Below, piece after piece: positions 24,276 through 34,003 of a DNA stretch of 38,411 bases. Location of the stretch: the NCBI GenBank assembly GCA_018222345.1, contig JAAFAL010000011.1, positions 2,558 to 40,968 of the forward strand, given 5' to 3'. Below the pieces are notes generated by a model. That model made no database searches, was not told the DNA's origin, and was given only the letters and a program-made list of their open reading frames with translations. This DNA comes from a bacterium (GTDB lineage Bacteria > Pseudomonadota > Gammaproteobacteria > Nevskiales > OUC007). Position numbers and translations under genes: made by a program. Position 1 is the stretch's first letter; every line of letters begins with the position of its first letter.

Positions 24276-24368
24276 TGTCATTGCGAGCGGCGTAGCCGCG
24301 CGGCAATCTCATTGGGTGGCGCGTTTGTTGACGAGATTGCCGCAGTCGCTACGCTTCTTCGCAATGAC
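24276..24368. repeat. Palindromic TGTCATTGCGAG repeat, copy D
   Basis: TGTCATTGCGAGCGGCGTAG at the left, CTTCGCAATGAC at the right, with CGGCAATCTCATTGG and GACGAGATTGCCGC between. It fills the gap between the convergent stops of crp (24264) and trpC (24378) and could terminate transcription in both directions. Confidence 0.85.
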
Positions 24369-24377
24369 GGCCTGTTG

Positions 24378-25175
24378 TCAGGCGATCAACGCCAGCAACG
24401 CCGCGCCTGGGTCATCAGCCCGCATCAGCGATTCGCCGACCAAAAACCCGTTGACACCGGCGCTGCGCATGCGCTGCACATCGGCCGCGGTGTGGATGCC
24501 GCTCTCGGTGATCAGCGTTCGCTCTGGCGGCACTTGGCCAACCAGGGCCTCGGTGGTTTCCAGCCGTGTTTCGAAGGTGCGCAGGTTGCGATTATTAATG
24601 CCGATCAGCGGCGCGTGTTCAACCGGCAACCGCAGTGCGCGTACCAACTCGTCGCCATCATGGACTTCCACCAGCGCATCCATGCGTAGTTCGTTGATTG
24701 CATGCGCCAATTCCGCCATTTGCGTATCGGCCAGCGCAGCGACAATAAGTAGCACGGCATCGGCACCCCAGGCACGGGCTTCGGCCACTTGGTAGGGGTC
24801 GATGATGAAGTCCTTGCGCAATACCGGCAGGCCGCTGACGTCACGGGCGAGTGTCAGGTAGGCCGGGTCGCCTTGGAAATACTCGCGATCAGTGAGCACC
24901 GACAGGCAGGTGGCACCGCCCGCGGCATAACTTTTGGCAATAGCCTGCACATCGAAGTCGGGCCGGATCAGGCCCTTGCTGGGGCTGGCTTTTTTGACCT
25001 CGGCGATCACCGCCGGCTGGCCGCTTGTGATACGCGCGTCAATGGCGGCCGCGAAATCGCGTGGCGGCTCGGCCAGCAGGCCCTGGCGTAGCAGGGCATC
25101 AACCGGCGTGTTCTCGCGCGCCGCGGCCACCTCTTGTCTTTTGGTGGCGAGAATCTTGTCTAGAATATTGCTCAC
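24378..25175 (-). CDS. trpC: Indole-3-glycerol phosphate synthase
   Basis: A 265-residue TIM-barrel enzyme that closes the indole ring of tryptophan, converting CdRP to indole-3-glycerol phosphate with loss of CO2. Family motifs are [10 protein letters not shown] (catalytic lysine), [21 protein letters not shown] and ESGI. It is a single-function enzyme without the fused TrpF domain seen in E. coli. Length is usual (about 260-270). Its ATG overlaps the trpD stop by four bases (ATGA), so the two are translationally coupled. Confidence 0.97.
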   Translation of the reverse strand: MSNILDKILATKRQEVAAARENTPVDALLRQGLLAEPPRDFAAAIDARITSGQPAVIAEVKKASPSKGLIRPDFDVQAIAKSYAAGGATCLSVLTDREYFQGDPAYLTLARDVSGLPVLRKDFIIDPYQVAEARAWGADAVLLIVAALADTQMAELAHAINELRMDALVEVHDGDELVRALRLPVEHAPLIGINNRNLRTFETRLETTEALVGQVPPERTLITESGIHTAADVQRMRSAGVNGFLVGESLMRADDPGAALLALIA

Positions 25176-26209
25176 GTAGCTGGCGCGAGCTTCTGCGACA
25201 GCGTCGCTAGGCTGCGCAGGCGCTGCAGCGCTTCACCGCTGCCAAGCACGTCCTGCGCACGGGCCACGCCGCCAGCAAAGGTGTCGGCCAGCCCCGCAGC
25301 ATAAATGGCGGCGCCGGCGTTCAGCGCAATGGTGTCGAAGGCCTGCCCACGGGCGCCGCCCAGGGCGTGCTCGATCAACGCCAGGCTGGCCTTGGCATCG
25401 GCCACCTGCACCGGCGCCAGGCTGGTGTAGTTCATGTCGAACTCGGCCGGGTCAACGGTGTGGCGCAGGAATTTGCCCTGCTTGTATTCCACCACTTTGG
25501 TCAGCGCCACCGGGCTCATTTCGTCCAGGCCGTCGTGGCTGGCAACCACAACTACGTGGCGACTACCCATGGTGCCCAGCACCTCGGCCAGCGGTTCGCA
25601 CCACTTGCCATCGAACACGCCCAGCACCTGGTTGGGGGCGCTTGCTGGGTTGGTGAGCGGGCCGAGCAGGTTAAAGATAGTGCGCACGCCAAGCTCGCGG
25701 CGCGGGCCGATGGCGTGCTTCATGGCGGCGTGATGGTTGGGCGCAAACATGAAGCCCACGCCGAGTTCCTGCACGCATTGCGCCACCGCTTCCGGCGGCA
25801 GATTGAGTGCCACCCCAGCGGCTTCGAGCACATCGGCGCTACCGGATTTGCTGGAGACGCTGCGGTTGCCATGCTTGGCCACGCGACCGCCTGCAGCGGC
25901 GACCACAAAGGCACTGGCCGTGGAAACATTGAACAGCCCGCTGGCATCGCCGCCAGTGCCGCAGGTATCGACTAGCGAGTCCTGCAAGCTGGGATCGACT
26001 TGAACCGGGGTGGCGAGTTCGCGCATCACCTGAGCGCCGCCGGCAATTTCCTCGACGGTTTCGCCCTTGGCGCGCAGTGCGATCAGAAAACCCGCCACCT
26101 GCGCCGGCGTGGCCTGCCCACCCATGATCTGGCGCATGACAGCCACAGTGGCTTCGCGGCTGAGGTCATTGCCGGCGAGGAGGGTTTCTAGGGTTTCGCT
26201 CAGTGACAT
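25172..26209 (-). CDS. trpD: Anthranilate phosphoribosyltransferase
   Basis: A 345-residue enzyme that joins anthranilate and PRPP to phosphoribosyl-anthranilate, the second dedicated step of tryptophan synthesis. The PRPP loop VDTCGTGGD (about 84-92), [15 protein letters not shown], and the metal-binding DEMSP segment are present. It is separate from TrpG, which is not in the window. The trpD-trpC order beside a crp-type gene resembles the trpGDC-vfr arrangement in Pseudomonas. A palindromic repeat begins 5 bases before the start codon, leaving little room for a promoter or ribosome site apart from the repeat itself. Confidence 0.97.
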   Translation of the reverse strand: MSLSETLETLLAGNDLSREATVAVMRQIMGGQATPAQVAGFLIALRAKGETVEEIAGGAQVMRELATPVQVDPSLQDSLVDTCGTGGDASGLFNVSTASAFVVAAAGGRVAKHGNRSVSSKSGSADVLEAAGVALNLPPEAVAQCVQELGVGFMFAPNHHAAMKHAIGPRRELGVRTIFNLLGPLTNPASAPNQVLGVFDGKWCEPLAEVLGTMGSRHVVVVASHDGLDEMSPVALTKVVEYKQGKFLRHTVDPAEFDMNYTSLAPVQVADAKASLALIEHALGGARGQAFDTIALNAGAAIYAAGLADTFAGGVARAQDVLGSGEALQRLRSLATLSQKLAPAT

Positions 26210-26213
26210 CTGT

Positions 26214-26305
26214 TGTCATTGCGAGCGCCGACGGCGCGCGGCAATCTCGTTACGTTGGCGCTGTCATTACGAGATTGCCGCGGCTCTGCGAGCCTCGCAA
26301 TGACA
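26214..26305. repeat. Palindromic TGTCATTGCGAG repeat, copy E
   Basis: TGTCATTGCGAGCGCCGACG at the left and GCCTCGCAATGACA at the right, with GCGGCAATCTCGTTACG and TTACGAGATTGCCGCGG between. It lies between the gltA stop and the trpD start on the same strand and abuts the trpD translation start region, so the trpD mRNA may begin within or run through it. Confidence 0.85.
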
Positions 26306-26325
26306 GCTTGTTTGCTGGCTGGGGC

Positions 26326-27615
26326 CTAGCGGCTACCGATGTCGGTGTAGGCCCGCTCGTCGGCGCCGGTGTAAATCTGCCGCGGGCGGCCGATGCGCAT
26401 GCCGGGGTCGGACACCATCTCCAGATAGTGCGCCACCCAGCCCACGGTGCGGCCAATGGCGAACATGGGCGTGAACATGTTGGTGGGGATGCCCAGCGCC
26501 TTGTAGATGATGCCGCTGTAGAAATCGACGTTGGGGTAGAGCTTCTTCTCGACGAAGTACTCGTCCTTTAGCGCGATTTCTTCCAGCCGCATGGCCAGTT
26601 CCAGCTTGCCGTCGCTGTCGCCGCCGTAGGCCTTGAGCACCTTGTGGCAGTGCTCGCGGATGACCGTGGCGCGCGGGTCGAAGTTCTTGTACACCCGGTG
26701 GCCAAAGCCCATCAGGCGGAACGGATCGGACTTGTCCTTGGCCTTGGCGATGTATTGATCAATGTTATCGACACTACCAATTTGGTTGAGCATGTTCAGC
26801 ACAGCCTCGTTGGCGCCGCCGTGGGCCGGCCCCCAAAGCGCCGAAATGCCCGAAGCCATTGCTGCGTAGGGGTTGCAGCCGGTGCTGCCGGCTAGGCGCA
26901 CGGTGCTGGTCGAAGCGTTCTGCTCGTGGTCGGCATGCAGGATGAACAACACATCAAGCGCTTCGGCTGCCACCGGATCGACGGCATATTCTTCTGCCGG
27001 AACCGCAAACATCATGCGCAGGAAGTTGCTGCAGTAGTCCAGATCGTTACTCGGATAAACCAGCGGCTGGCCGACCGAATACTTGTACGCCGCGGCGGCG
27101 ATGGTTGGAATCTTGGCGATCATGCGCCGCGCAAAAATCGTGCGGTGCTCGGGGTCCGAGGTGTTGGTGGTGTCGTGGTAGAACGCCGACATGCCACCGA
27201 CGATGCTCGACAGCATCGCCATGGGGTGGGCGTCGTAGTGGAAGCCGGTGAAAAAGCGCTTGAGTGACTCGTTGATCATGGTGTGCATGCGAATCGCGCT
27301 TTCGAACTCGTCGTACTCCGCCTTGGTGGGCAGCTCGCCGTTGAGCAGCAGGTAGCACACCTCGATGAAGTTCGACTTTTTCGCCAACTCGTCGGCGCGG
27401 TAGCCGCGATACAGCAGCACGCCCTCGTTGCCATCGATATAGGTGATGCCCGACTCGCACGAACAGGTGCTAGTAAAACCGGGATCGAAGGTGAAGCCGC
27501 CGGTGCTGGCGTAGAGCTTGCGCACGTCCACCGCCGGCGGTCCCAATGTGCCTTGCACCTTGGGCAGCTCGACGCTGTTTCCGGACGGGTCGGTGACTGT
27601 GTACGAGTCGCTCAT
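26326..27615 (-). CDS. gltA: Citrate synthase (type II)
   Basis: A 429-residue enzyme condensing oxaloacetate and acetyl-CoA to citrate, the entry step of the TCA cycle. It matches the allosteric hexameric type II enzymes of gram-negative bacteria: an N-terminal beta domain with [28 protein letters not shown], the catalytic His in [25 protein letters not shown], and the catalytic Asp in [10 protein letters not shown]. The E. coli enzyme has 427 residues. ATG 27615 has a GGGAG ribosome site six bases upstream. The malic enzyme gene ends 131 bases upstream on the same strand. Confidence 0.97.
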   Translation of the reverse strand: MSDSYTVTDPSGNSVELPKVQGTLGPPAVDVRKLYASTGGFTFDPGFTSTCSCESGITYIDGNEGVLLYRGYRADELAKKSNFIEVCYLLLNGELPTKAEYDEFESAIRMHTMINESLKRFFTGFHYDAHPMAMLSSIVGGMSAFYHDTTNTSDPEHRTIFARRMIAKIPTIAAAAYKYSVGQPLVYPSNDLDYCSNFLRMMFAVPAEEYAVDPVAAEALDVLFILHADHEQNASTSTVRLAGSTGCNPYAAMASGISALWGPAHGGANEAVLNMLNQIGSVDNIDQYIAKAKDKSDPFRLMGFGHRVYKNFDPRATVIREHCHKVLKAYGGDSDGKLELAMRLEEIALKDEYFVEKKLYPNVDFYSGIIYKALGIPTNMFTPMFAIGRTVGWVAHYLEMVSDPGMRIGRPRQIYTGADERAYTDIGSR

Positions 27616-27746
27616 CAAATTCTCCCAGTGATGCGCATAGCCAAATACGGCTGTAATAGCGCCTTTGGCCCAGTGATTAGGGGCCACGTAGTGTCTTTGC
27701 TGCGCGCCGGCTTTGCAAGCCGGTGGCGCGAGTCTTGTTTTGAAGT
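27616..27746 (-). promoter_or_regulatory. gltA upstream region with a hairpin after the malic enzyme gene
   Basis: On the minus strand CCGGCTT-TGC-AAGCCGG forms a clear stem, extended imperfectly by GCGCC/GGCGC-type flanks, about 25-55 bases after the malic enzyme stop. No T tract follows, so it may be a pause or processing site rather than an intrinsic terminator. The remaining 70 bases should hold the gltA promoter; no strong -35/-10 pair stands out. Confidence 0.35.
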
Positions 27747-29006
27747 CTAAGTTGGTTGATGGGCCGGATAGTGCGCCGGATACGCCACGCGGGCGACGCC
27801 TGAATCGACCGCGGCTCTGGCCACGGCCGGCGGCACGAAGTCTCGCAGGCGCGGGTCGAGCGGGGTGGGCAGGATGTAGTCGCGGCCAAATTCCATGGCG
27901 TCCCAGTCATAGGCCTCCAGCACCACTTGCGGCACCGGCTCGCGGGCCAGCTTGGCAATCGCCTGCACCGCCGCCTTGGCCATGTCCATGTTGATGGCCG
28001 TTGCGCGCACATCCAGCGCGCCGCGGAACAAGAACGGAAAGCACAGCACATTGTTGACCTGGTTGGGGAAGTCGCTGCGGCCGGTGGCGATAATCAGGTC
28101 GTCGCGCGCTTCGCGGGCCTCGTCGGGCATGATCTCGGGCGTGGGGTTGGCCAGTGCAAATACCACCGGGTTGGGCGCCATTTTCTTCAGCATGTCGGGC
28201 GTAACCAGCCCGGGGCCCGACACGCCAATGAACACATCGGCGCCGTCCAGCGCGTCTTCGAGGCTGCGGCGGTCGGTATTCAGCGCGTAGCTTTGCTTGA
28301 ATTCGTTGAGGTCATCGCGGCCGTCGTGCACCACGCCTTTGCGGTCAACCAGCATGATGTGATGCCGCGGCACGCCGAGTGCTTGCAGCAGGTTCATGGC
28401 CGCAATACCGGCGGCGCCAGCACCGATGCAGACGATCTTGGCGTCTTCCAGCTTCTTGCCCGCCAATTCCAGTGCATTGGTCAGCCCGGCGCAGATGATG
28501 ATGGCGGTGCCGTGCTGGTCGTCGTGAAACACCGGGATGTCGAGCATTTCGCTCAGCCGTGTTTCGATCTCGAAGCAATGCGGCGCGGCGATGTCTTCCA
28601 GGTTGATGCCACCAAAGGTGGGCGCGATGCGGGCGACCGTCTGGATGAAGTCTTCCGGGTCGTCGCAATCGATCTCGATGTCGAACACATCGACATCGGC
28701 AAATTTCTTGAACAGCACAGCCTTGCCTTCCATCACCGGCTTGGACGCCAGCGCGCCGGTGTTGCCAAGGCCCAGCACCGCAGTGCCGTTGGTGATCACG
28801 GCCACCAGGTTGCCCTTGGCGGTGTACTTGAAGGCGTCGTCGGGGTTTTTCTCGATGGCCTTGACCGGCTCGGCCACGCCTGGCGAATAAGCCAGCGCCA
28901 ACTCACCCGGCGTGGTGAACGGTTTGATGATGCTGATGCCCAGCTTCCCGGGGCGCGGCAGTGCGTGATAATCCAGCGCTGCTTGGGTGAGGTCTTTCCG
29001 GGTCAT
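27747..29006 (-). CDS. Malic enzyme, short form without phosphotransacetylase domain
   Basis: A 419-residue enzyme that decarboxylates malate to pyruvate with reduction of NAD(P). The malic domain has [26 protein letters not shown] (key: GNIGP-like GLGNTG), the metal-binding FHDDQHGTA, and the Rossmann motif [24 protein letters not shown] and [13 protein letters not shown] complete the family pattern. E. coli MaeB is about 760 residues because a PTA-like domain follows; this protein stops after the malic domain. Cofactor choice is not decided. It is divergent from rph and upstream of gltA, and both feed central carbon metabolism. Confidence 0.93.
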   Translation of the reverse strand: MTRKDLTQAALDYHALPRPGKLGISIIKPFTTPGELALAYSPGVAEPVKAIEKNPDDAFKYTAKGNLVAVITNGTAVLGLGNTGALASKPVMEGKAVLFKKFADVDVFDIEIDCDDPEDFIQTVARIAPTFGGINLEDIAAPHCFEIETRLSEMLDIPVFHDDQHGTAIIICAGLTNALELAGKKLEDAKIVCIGAGAAGIAAMNLLQALGVPRHHIMLVDRKGVVHDGRDDLNEFKQSYALNTDRRSLEDALDGADVFIGVSGPGLVTPDMLKKMAPNPVVFALANPTPEIMPDEAREARDDLIIATGRSDFPNQVNNVLCFPFLFRGALDVRATAINMDMAKAAVQAIAKLAREPVPQVVLEAYDWDAMEFGRDYILPTPLDPRLRDFVPPAVARAAVDSGVARVAYPAHYPAHQPT

Positions 29007-29074
29007 GCAAGGGCCATGGGCGATTACGGGCCCGCATTATGACAATGCGCGCGGTGCGGCGACAGCGCAAGCGT

Positions 29075-29104
29075 TTGTAAAGGCCGCGCGCATCCACTTG
29101 TAAT
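29075..29104 (+). promoter_or_regulatory. Possible promoter of the rph-hemW run
   Basis: TTGTAA (29075-29080) and TGTAAT (29099-29104) with an 18-base spacer. The -10 matches five of six consensus positions. It lies 50 bases before the rph start, in the 147-base divergent gap with the malic enzyme gene. Confidence 0.4.
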
Positions 29105-29153
29105 GGCTTTGGCGCTTGCCCATGCTGTGCGCCAATTCAAGACATGGCAGCCC

Positions 29154-29882
29154 ATGACCGACCTTCAACGCCCTAGCGGCCGCGCCGCCAATCAACTGCG
29201 CGCCGTGAGCATCGAGCGCCAATACACCAAGCATGCCGAAGGCTCGGTGCTGGTGAGCTTTGGCGACACCAAAGTGCTGTGCACGGCGTCGGTGGAGGCG
29301 CGCGTTCCGCCGTGGCTGCGCAACAAAGGGCGCGGCTGGGTGACGGCTGAATACGGCATGTTGCCGCGCTCCACCGGCGAGCGCATGGGCCGCGAGGCTG
29401 CGCGCGGCAAGCAATCCGGTCGCACGCAGGAAATCCAGCGCCTCATCGGCCGCAGCTTGCGCGCGGTGGTTGATCTGACCGCGCTGGGCGAGTGTCAGAT
29501 CACCGTCGATTGCGACGTTATTCAGGCCGACGGCGGCACCCGCACGGCCAGTATCACGGGCGCTTACGTGGCGCTGGTTGATGCCATCGACGGTTTGAAA
29601 GCCGCGGGCAAGCTGAAAAATGATCCCATTCACGGCCAAGTAGCGGCGATTTCTGTTGGGGTTTACAACGGCCACCCGGTGCTCGACCTGGACTACGCTG
29701 AAGACAGCACCGCCGAAACCGACATGAACGTGGTGATGAACGAGGCCGGGGGCTTTATCGAAGTGCAGGGCACAGCCGAGGGCCATGCGTTCCGCCGCGA
29801 TGAACTCGACGCCATGCTGGCTTTGGCTGATGCCGGTATCAAAGACCTGTGCGCCGCGCAAACGGCTGCACTTGGGCAATAA
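29154..29882 (+). CDS. rph: Ribonuclease PH
   Basis: A 242-residue phosphorolytic 3'-5' exoribonuclease that trims tRNA precursors. Motifs are [11 protein letters not shown] at the start, [13 protein letters not shown], the strongly conserved [13 protein letters not shown] and [33 protein letters not shown] and [18 protein letters not shown] (given partly: [11 protein letters not shown]). E. coli RNase PH has 238 residues, so ATG 29154 is right and the 17 upstream codons are not part of it. It opens a plus-strand run through the CPXCG gene; rph with rdgB and hemW is a recurring grouping in gammaproteobacteria. Confidence 0.97.
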   Translation: MTDLQRPSGRAANQLRAVSIERQYTKHAEGSVLVSFGDTKVLCTASVEARVPPWLRNKGRGWVTAEYGMLPRSTGERMGREAARGKQSGRTQEIQRLIGRSLRAVVDLTALGECQITVDCDVIQADGGTRTASITGAYVALVDAIDGLKAAGKLKNDPIHGQVAAISVGVYNGHPVLDLDYAEDSTAETDMNVVMNEAGGFIEVQGTAEGHAFRRDELDAMLALADAGIKDLCAAQTAALGQ

Positions 29883-29891
29883 GGTAGTGCT

Positions 29892-30263
29892 ATGAATTTA
29901 GGCGCTTTTTCTGTCAGCCTCGCGGTTAAAGACATTCGTAAATCGCGTGATTTCTACACCGCGCTGGGTTTTGAAGAGGCCGGTGGAAACATTGAGCAGA
30001 ACTGGCTGATCCTGCGCAATGGCGATACCGTGATTGGCCTGTTTCAGGGCATGTTTGAACGCAATGTGCTCACCTTCAATCCTGGCTGGGACCAGCATAG
30101 CGAAACGCTTGATGACTTCGATGATGTGCGCGCCATTCAGGCCGAACTGCAAGCCAAGGGTGTGACGCTGACCACGACTGCCGAAGCCGAAGGCAGCGGC
30201 CCCGCCAACATCACTTTGCTCGACCCTGACGGTAATCCGGTGTTGATTGATCAACACGTTTAG
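29892..30263 (+). CDS. VOC-superfamily protein
   Basis: A 123-residue protein with the glyoxalase/bleomycin-resistance fold: [20 protein letters not shown] near the N-terminus (key: [16 protein letters not shown]), [16 protein letters not shown] in the middle and [14 protein letters not shown] at the end. The group is close to lactoylglutathione-lyase-like proteins of unknown substrate. It starts 9 bases after rph and 11 bases before the next gene, so it belongs to the same transcript. It is unrelated in detail to the VOC protein at 11210. Confidence 0.87.
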   Translation: MNLGAFSVSLAVKDIRKSRDFYTALGFEEAGGNIEQNWLILRNGDTVIGLFQGMFERNVLTFNPGWDQHSETLDDFDDVRAIQAELQAKGVTLTTTAEAEGSGPANITLLDPDGNPVLIDQHV

Positions 30264-30274
30264 GGGGCAACACA

Positions 30275-30655
30275 ATGGATGCGCTACGCAACGCGAGTTT
30301 TTTCAAGCCGCTAGTGGGGCTCTTGCTTGTCTGCTTGCTTGGCGGTTGCGCGTCAACGCGCAATTGGACAGCTGGTGAAGCGCGTGCCGCCGGACACGCG
30401 CTGGACCCCGGTGATCGCGTAGTGGTGGTGCTCAAAACCGGTGAGCGCATCGAAACCAGGCTTGAAACCGTCGGTCAATCACGTGTTGAGACCGAGGCCG
30501 GCGACTATCCCTGGACAGACATCAATACGCTGGAAGCGAGAAAATCCAACACCGGTGGAGTGTTGATTTTGCTCGGTGTCGTCGGGGGTGTTTTTTTCAT
30601 TTCCAGAGCGAACGATTGCAACTTCTTCCCGTTCGATTGCAGCGATGATGACTAG
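30275..30655 (+). CDS. Small lipoprotein of unknown function
   Basis: A 126-residue protein with a lipoprotein signal peptide (lipobox LGGC, C25), a compact beta-rich core (VVVVLKTGERIETRLETVG, with a W-T-D-I-N-T-L segment that recalls small Sm-like barrels), a hydrophobic C-terminal segment (about 96-109, GGVLILLGVVGGVFFIS) and a tail with two cysteines and acidic residues. A strong AGGGGG ribosome site precedes ATG 30275. Its last 8 bases overlap the rdgB start. No family is recognised with confidence. Confidence 0.8.
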   Translation: MDALRNASFFKPLVGLLLVCLLGGCASTRNWTAGEARAAGHALDPGDRVVVVLKTGERIETRLETVGQSRVETEAGDYPWTDINTLEARKSNTGGVLILLGVVGGVFFISRANDCNFFPFDCSDDD

Positions 30656-31238
30656 CATCGTCCTCGCCACCGGCAACCACGGCAAACTGGCCGAGATGCA
30701 GGCGATGCTTGGGCCGCTGGGCCTGGATGTCGTGCCGCAGTCCGACTTCGACTTCGAGCAGCCACCGGAGACGGGCAGCAGCTTTGTCGAAAATGCCCTG
30801 ATCAAGGCGCGCTCCGCCAGTGCCGCTAGTGGTTTGCCGGCGATTGCCGATGATTCGGGCCTGGCTGTGGATGCCTTGGGTGGTGCGCCAGGTGTGCATT
30901 CGGCGCGCTATGCCGGCCGCCATGGTGACGACGCTGCCAACAATGCCAAGTTGCTGGCAGCTTTGGACGGCGAGGCCAATCGTGGCGCGCAGTTCATTTG
31001 CCTGTGCGTAATGCTGCGCCACCCAGATGACCCCATCCCGCTGATTGCGCAAGGCATCTGGCGCGGGCAGATTCTTGTGGCGCCTCGCGGTGACGGCGGC
31101 TTTGGTTACGACCCGCTGTTTCTGCCAGACGGCTGCGCCGTGTCATCGGCCGAACTCGAGCCCGCAGACAAAAACCGGATGAGCCATCGCGGCCAAGCCG
31201 TTGCAATGCTGGTCGAGCGCCTGCGCGCCCATGCGTGA
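30648..31238 (+). CDS. rdgB: dITP/XTP pyrophosphatase
   Basis: A 196-residue house-cleaning enzyme that hydrolyses dITP, XTP and related non-canonical nucleotides to the monophosphate, keeping them out of DNA. It matches E. coli RdgB (197 residues): VLATGNHGKLAEM at the start, ENALIKAR, the conserved ADDSGLAVDALGGAPGVHSARYAG (key: DDSGL, GGAPG, SARY), GGFGYDPLF and MSHRGQA. An ATG three bases upstream (30645) is equally possible. It overlaps the lipoprotein gene upstream and hemW downstream. Confidence 0.96.
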   Translation: MTSIVLATGNHGKLAEMQAMLGPLGLDVVPQSDFDFEQPPETGSSFVENALIKARSASAASGLPAIADDSGLAVDALGGAPGVHSARYAGRHGDDAANNAKLLAALDGEANRGAQFICLCVMLRHPDDPIPLIAQGIWRGQILVAPRGDGGFGYDPLFLPDGCAVSSAELEPADKNRMSHRGQAVAMLVERLRAHA

Positions 31239-32364
31239 GCAAGCCCACGCCGGCCTCTACATCCACATTCCGTGGTGCGTGGCCAAATGCCCATATTGCG
31301 ACTTCAACTCGCATGGCCTGAATGGCCGCGAGCCGGCGCAAGACCGCTACGTTGAAGCCCTGGTGGCCGATCTGGCCTGGGAGGCCGAGCAACTCGGCCC
31401 GCACCACATCGACAGCATCTTCTTCGGCGGCGGCACGCCCAGCCTCTTCGCCCCCGACAGCATTGCGCTGATTCTCGAAGCCGTCGATGGCCAGTTCGAC
31501 CTCGACGAACAAGCCGAGATTACCCTGGAGGCCAACCCCGGCGCGTCGGAAGCGGCGCACTTTGCCGGTTACCGTGGCGCCGGTGTCAACCGCTTGTCTA
31601 TCGGCGTGCAAAGCCTGGACGACGCGCATCTCAAGCGCCTGGGCCGTATCCATAACGCTGCCGAGGCACAAACGGCGTATCTCGCTGCACGCGAAGCGGG
31701 CTTTGACAACATCAACCTCGACCTGATGTTTGCCCTGCCGGAGCAAAGCGTGGCCGGCGCGGCGGCCGAACTGGCCGAGCTGATCGCCTGGAGTCCCGAA
31801 CACATTTCCTACTACCAACTCACGCTCGAGCCCGGCACCGCCTTCGGCCGTCGCCCGCCGCCGCTACCGGCCGAGGACGACAGCGTAGCGATGTGGGAGG
31901 CCGGCATGGCGCGCTTGGCCGCCGCCGGCTATGCGCAATACGAAGTGTCGGCCTATGCGCGAGACGGCAAACAGTGCCGGCACAACCTCACCTACTGGAC
32001 CTTTGGCGATTACATCGGCGTTGGTGCCGGCGCCCATGGCAAAAGCGCAGGCAGCCGGCGCGAGCGCATCAAAACGCCGGCGCAATACATGCAAGCTGCC
32101 GGCTCGCCCACCGTGTTGGCAGGTGCAGCACCGATTGCCGACGAGGCAGTGCTGTTCGAATACATGATGAACCGGCTACGCCTGAATGCGCCCATTGCCC
32201 GTCGCGAGTTCGAACGCGCGACAGGCTTGCGTTGGGCGGGGTTGGCTTCAGCAATGTCGAATATGCGCGACCGAGATTTGGTCACCAGCGACGACAAGCA
32301 ACTGTCACTCACGCCCTTGGGCCGCCATCATTTAGACGATGTTATTAGCGGATTTTTGCCCTGA
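31231..32364 (+). CDS. hemW: HemW heme chaperone (radical SAM)
   Basis: A 377-residue radical SAM protein. The iron-sulfur cluster cysteines are C16, C20 and C23 in CVAKCPYC; it lacks the additional cysteine of HemN just after them. FGGGTPSLF and GVQSLDD follow, and HNLTYW (from H251) is the HemW heme-binding HNxxYW motif. HemW binds heme and delivers it to respiratory enzymes; older annotations as coproporphyrinogen oxidase are wrong for this type. E. coli HemW has 378 residues. ATG 31231 overlaps the rdgB stop by 8 bases. Confidence 0.96.
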   Translation: MREQAHAGLYIHIPWCVAKCPYCDFNSHGLNGREPAQDRYVEALVADLAWEAEQLGPHHIDSIFFGGGTPSLFAPDSIALILEAVDGQFDLDEQAEITLEANPGASEAAHFAGYRGAGVNRLSIGVQSLDDAHLKRLGRIHNAAEAQTAYLAAREAGFDNINLDLMFALPEQSVAGAAAELAELIAWSPEHISYYQLTLEPGTAFGRRPPPLPAEDDSVAMWEAGMARLAAAGYAQYEVSAYARDGKQCRHNLTYWTFGDYIGVGAGAHGKSAGSRRERIKTPAQYMQAAGSPTVLAGAAPIADEAVLFEYMMNRLRLNAPIARREFERATGLRWAGLASAMSNMRDRDLVTSDDKQLSLTPLGRHHLDDVISGFLP

Positions 32365-32549
32365 TGCAATTGCAAGACGAACATGCGGTTGCCTGCCCGT
32401 ATTGCGGTGAGCCCATCACCTTGCTGGTCGATCACACCGGCGGCAATCAACGCTACGTTGAGGATTGCTTCGTCTGCTGCCAGCCGATTGTGGTGCAGGT
32501 TGAAGTCGGCGCCGAGGTGCTTGTGCGGGTCGAGCAGGAGGGCGGCTAG
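32364..32549 (+). CDS. CPXCG motif-containing cysteine-rich protein
   Basis: A 61-residue protein with two cysteine clusters, CPYCGEPI (C11, C14) and [10 protein letters not shown] (C35, C38, C39), giving a probable zinc ribbon. Proteins of this type are annotated only by this motif; their role is unknown. ATG 32364 uses the last base of the hemW stop (TGATG), so translation is coupled. It is the last gene of the plus-strand run; the convergent msrA gene ends 29 bases on. Confidence 0.88.
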   Translation: MQLQDEHAVACPYCGEPITLLVDHTGGNQRYVEDCFVCCQPIVVQVEVGAEVLVRVEQEGG

Positions 32550-32578
32550 CGCTTTGCGCCATTTGGAGTGGTAACTCG

Positions 32579-33226
32579 TTAGGTAGGCTTGCCGTCCAGC
32601 GCGGCGTCGCCCCACAGGTCTTTGAGCCGCGCATCGCGGCCGCAGGAAATCCGATAGTAGTTGTAGCGCAGCGGGTTTTTCTTGTAGTAATCCTGGTGGT
32701 AGGTTTCGGCCACCCAAAACTCGCCAGCCGGTTCGATGGTGACCTTGATCGGTGAAACCTCGCCGGCATCTTTCACAGCTTTGCGCGAGGCCTCGGCTGC
32801 GCGCTGCTCGGCCTTGTCTTGATAGAAGATTGCCGGCCGATAGTGGCGGCCGGTGTCGCAAAACTGGCGATCATCCACCGTGGGGTCGATATTCACCCAG
32901 AAGTGATCCAGTAGTTGCTCATAGCTCACTTGCTGCGGGTCGTAATCAATGCGTACGGCTTCGACGTGCTTGGTGGCGCCGCGGGATACCTGCTTGTACG
33001 TCGGTGATTTGATGTCGCCGCCGATGTAACCCGAGACAACTTCACTGACGCCGGCCAGTTTCTCGAAATCGGCCTCCATGCACCAAAAGCAGCCACCGGC
33101 GAAGATAGCGCTGGCGGTCTCGGCGGCTGGCGCGTCGTCGCCATTGCTGGGCATGGGTAGGACTAGCAAGGCAGCGCCGGCCAGTAGGCCAACTGCGGCA
33201 AGTGAGAGGACGACTTTTTGTGACAT
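32579..33226 (-). CDS. msrA: Peptide methionine sulfoxide reductase A, membrane-anchored
   Basis: A 215-residue protein with an N-terminal hydrophobic segment (about 5-24), followed by the MsrA domain. The catalytic cysteine is C46 in GGCFWCMEA; YTGG-like SGYIGG, THTEA-like TKHVEAVRIDYDP, and the aromatic/acidic DDRQFCDTGRHYRPAIF complete the pattern. It reduces the S-form of methionine sulfoxide in damaged proteins. The hydrophobic segment implies periplasmic work, whereas standard MsrA is cytosolic. A resolving cysteine may be that in RISCGRD near the C-terminus. It is divergent from the sigma-factor gene. Confidence 0.93.
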   Translation of the reverse strand: MSQKVVLSLAAVGLLAGAALLVLPMPSNGDDAPAAETASAIFAGGCFWCMEADFEKLAGVSEVVSGYIGGDIKSPTYKQVSRGATKHVEAVRIDYDPQQVSYEQLLDHFWVNIDPTVDDRQFCDTGRHYRPAIFYQDKAEQRAAEASRKAVKDAGEVSPIKVTIEPAGEFWVAETYHQDYYKKNPLRYNYYRISCGRDARLKDLWGDAALDGKPT

Positions 33227-33406
33227 ATGGGCAGCACGAAGCAGAGTGTGCGACCTTGGACATGCGCACAATGGCGTCGTTCCGCTGCATCCAAGCATGT
33301 ACTGCGCAGCGAATATCCAAGCATGATGGTCGCAGCAGCGCGCATGCAAGCACTAACTACAGCGTATTGGGTTGCGCCCATGCCCAGTATTGGAAACAAT
33401 CGCTCA

Positions 33407-34003
33407 ATGGCATCAAGCAACTCGTCGCCGAAGGCAGCAGGCAATAGTGCGCCCGAGCAAACCTTGCTTGAGCGCATTGCCAGTGGCGACGATTTGGCGC
33501 TAGCCGCCTGCATCAAGCAATACGGTGGCCTGGTTTGGTCGATTGCGCGGCGTTATTTCCGCGACAGCGCCGAGGCCGAAGATGCCGTCCAAGAGGTATT
33601 TACAGATTTGTGGCGTTCGGCTGCACGCTTCGACCGCAACATCCGGTCAGAGCAGTTTTTTGTCGCCATGATCGCGCGGCGGCGGGTTATCGACCGGCTG
33701 CGGCAGGTGACGCGCCATCCCACCGAGCAATTGCCCGACGGGCCGCTGGAGGCGACGCGCGCCGACGGCGACCCCGAAGTCAGCGCCGAAGTGGCGGTGA
33801 TTCAGGAAAAGATGAATGAATTGCGTGAGGACGAGCGTTCGGTGCTCGACCTTGGCGTGGTGCAAGGCTATTCGCACAGCCAAATTGCCGAGTTGCTGAA
33901 AATGCCGCTGGGCACAGTCAAAAGCCACACTAGGCGCGGTTTGCTGCGCCTGCAGGAGTGGTTGGGTGAAGGGCCGGGCAGTGACAAAGGTAATCAGGCA
34001 TGA
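33407..34003 (+). CDS. ECF-type RNA polymerase sigma factor
   Basis: A protein of about 198 residues with sigma region 2 (YGGLVWSIARRYFRDSAEAEDAVQEVF; key: DAVQEVF) and region 4 (YSHSQIAELLKMPLGTVKSHTRRGLLRLQ; key: SQIAELL, GTVKSHTRR), and no region 3, which defines the ECF/group 4 type. The start is uncertain: ATG 33407, ATG 33380 and earlier ones are in frame, and none has a clear ribosome site. Its stop overlaps the anti-sigma start as ATGA. Region 4 resembles the SigK/RskA-paired group. Confidence 0.92.
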   Translation: MASSNSSPKAAGNSAPEQTLLERIASGDDLALAACIKQYGGLVWSIARRYFRDSAEAEDAVQEVFTDLWRSAARFDRNIRSEQFFVAMIARRRVIDRLRQVTRHPTEQLPDGPLEATRADGDPEVSAEVAVIQEKMNELREDERSVLDLGVVQGYSHSQIAELLKMPLGTVKSHTRRGLLRLQEWLGEGPGSDKGNQA

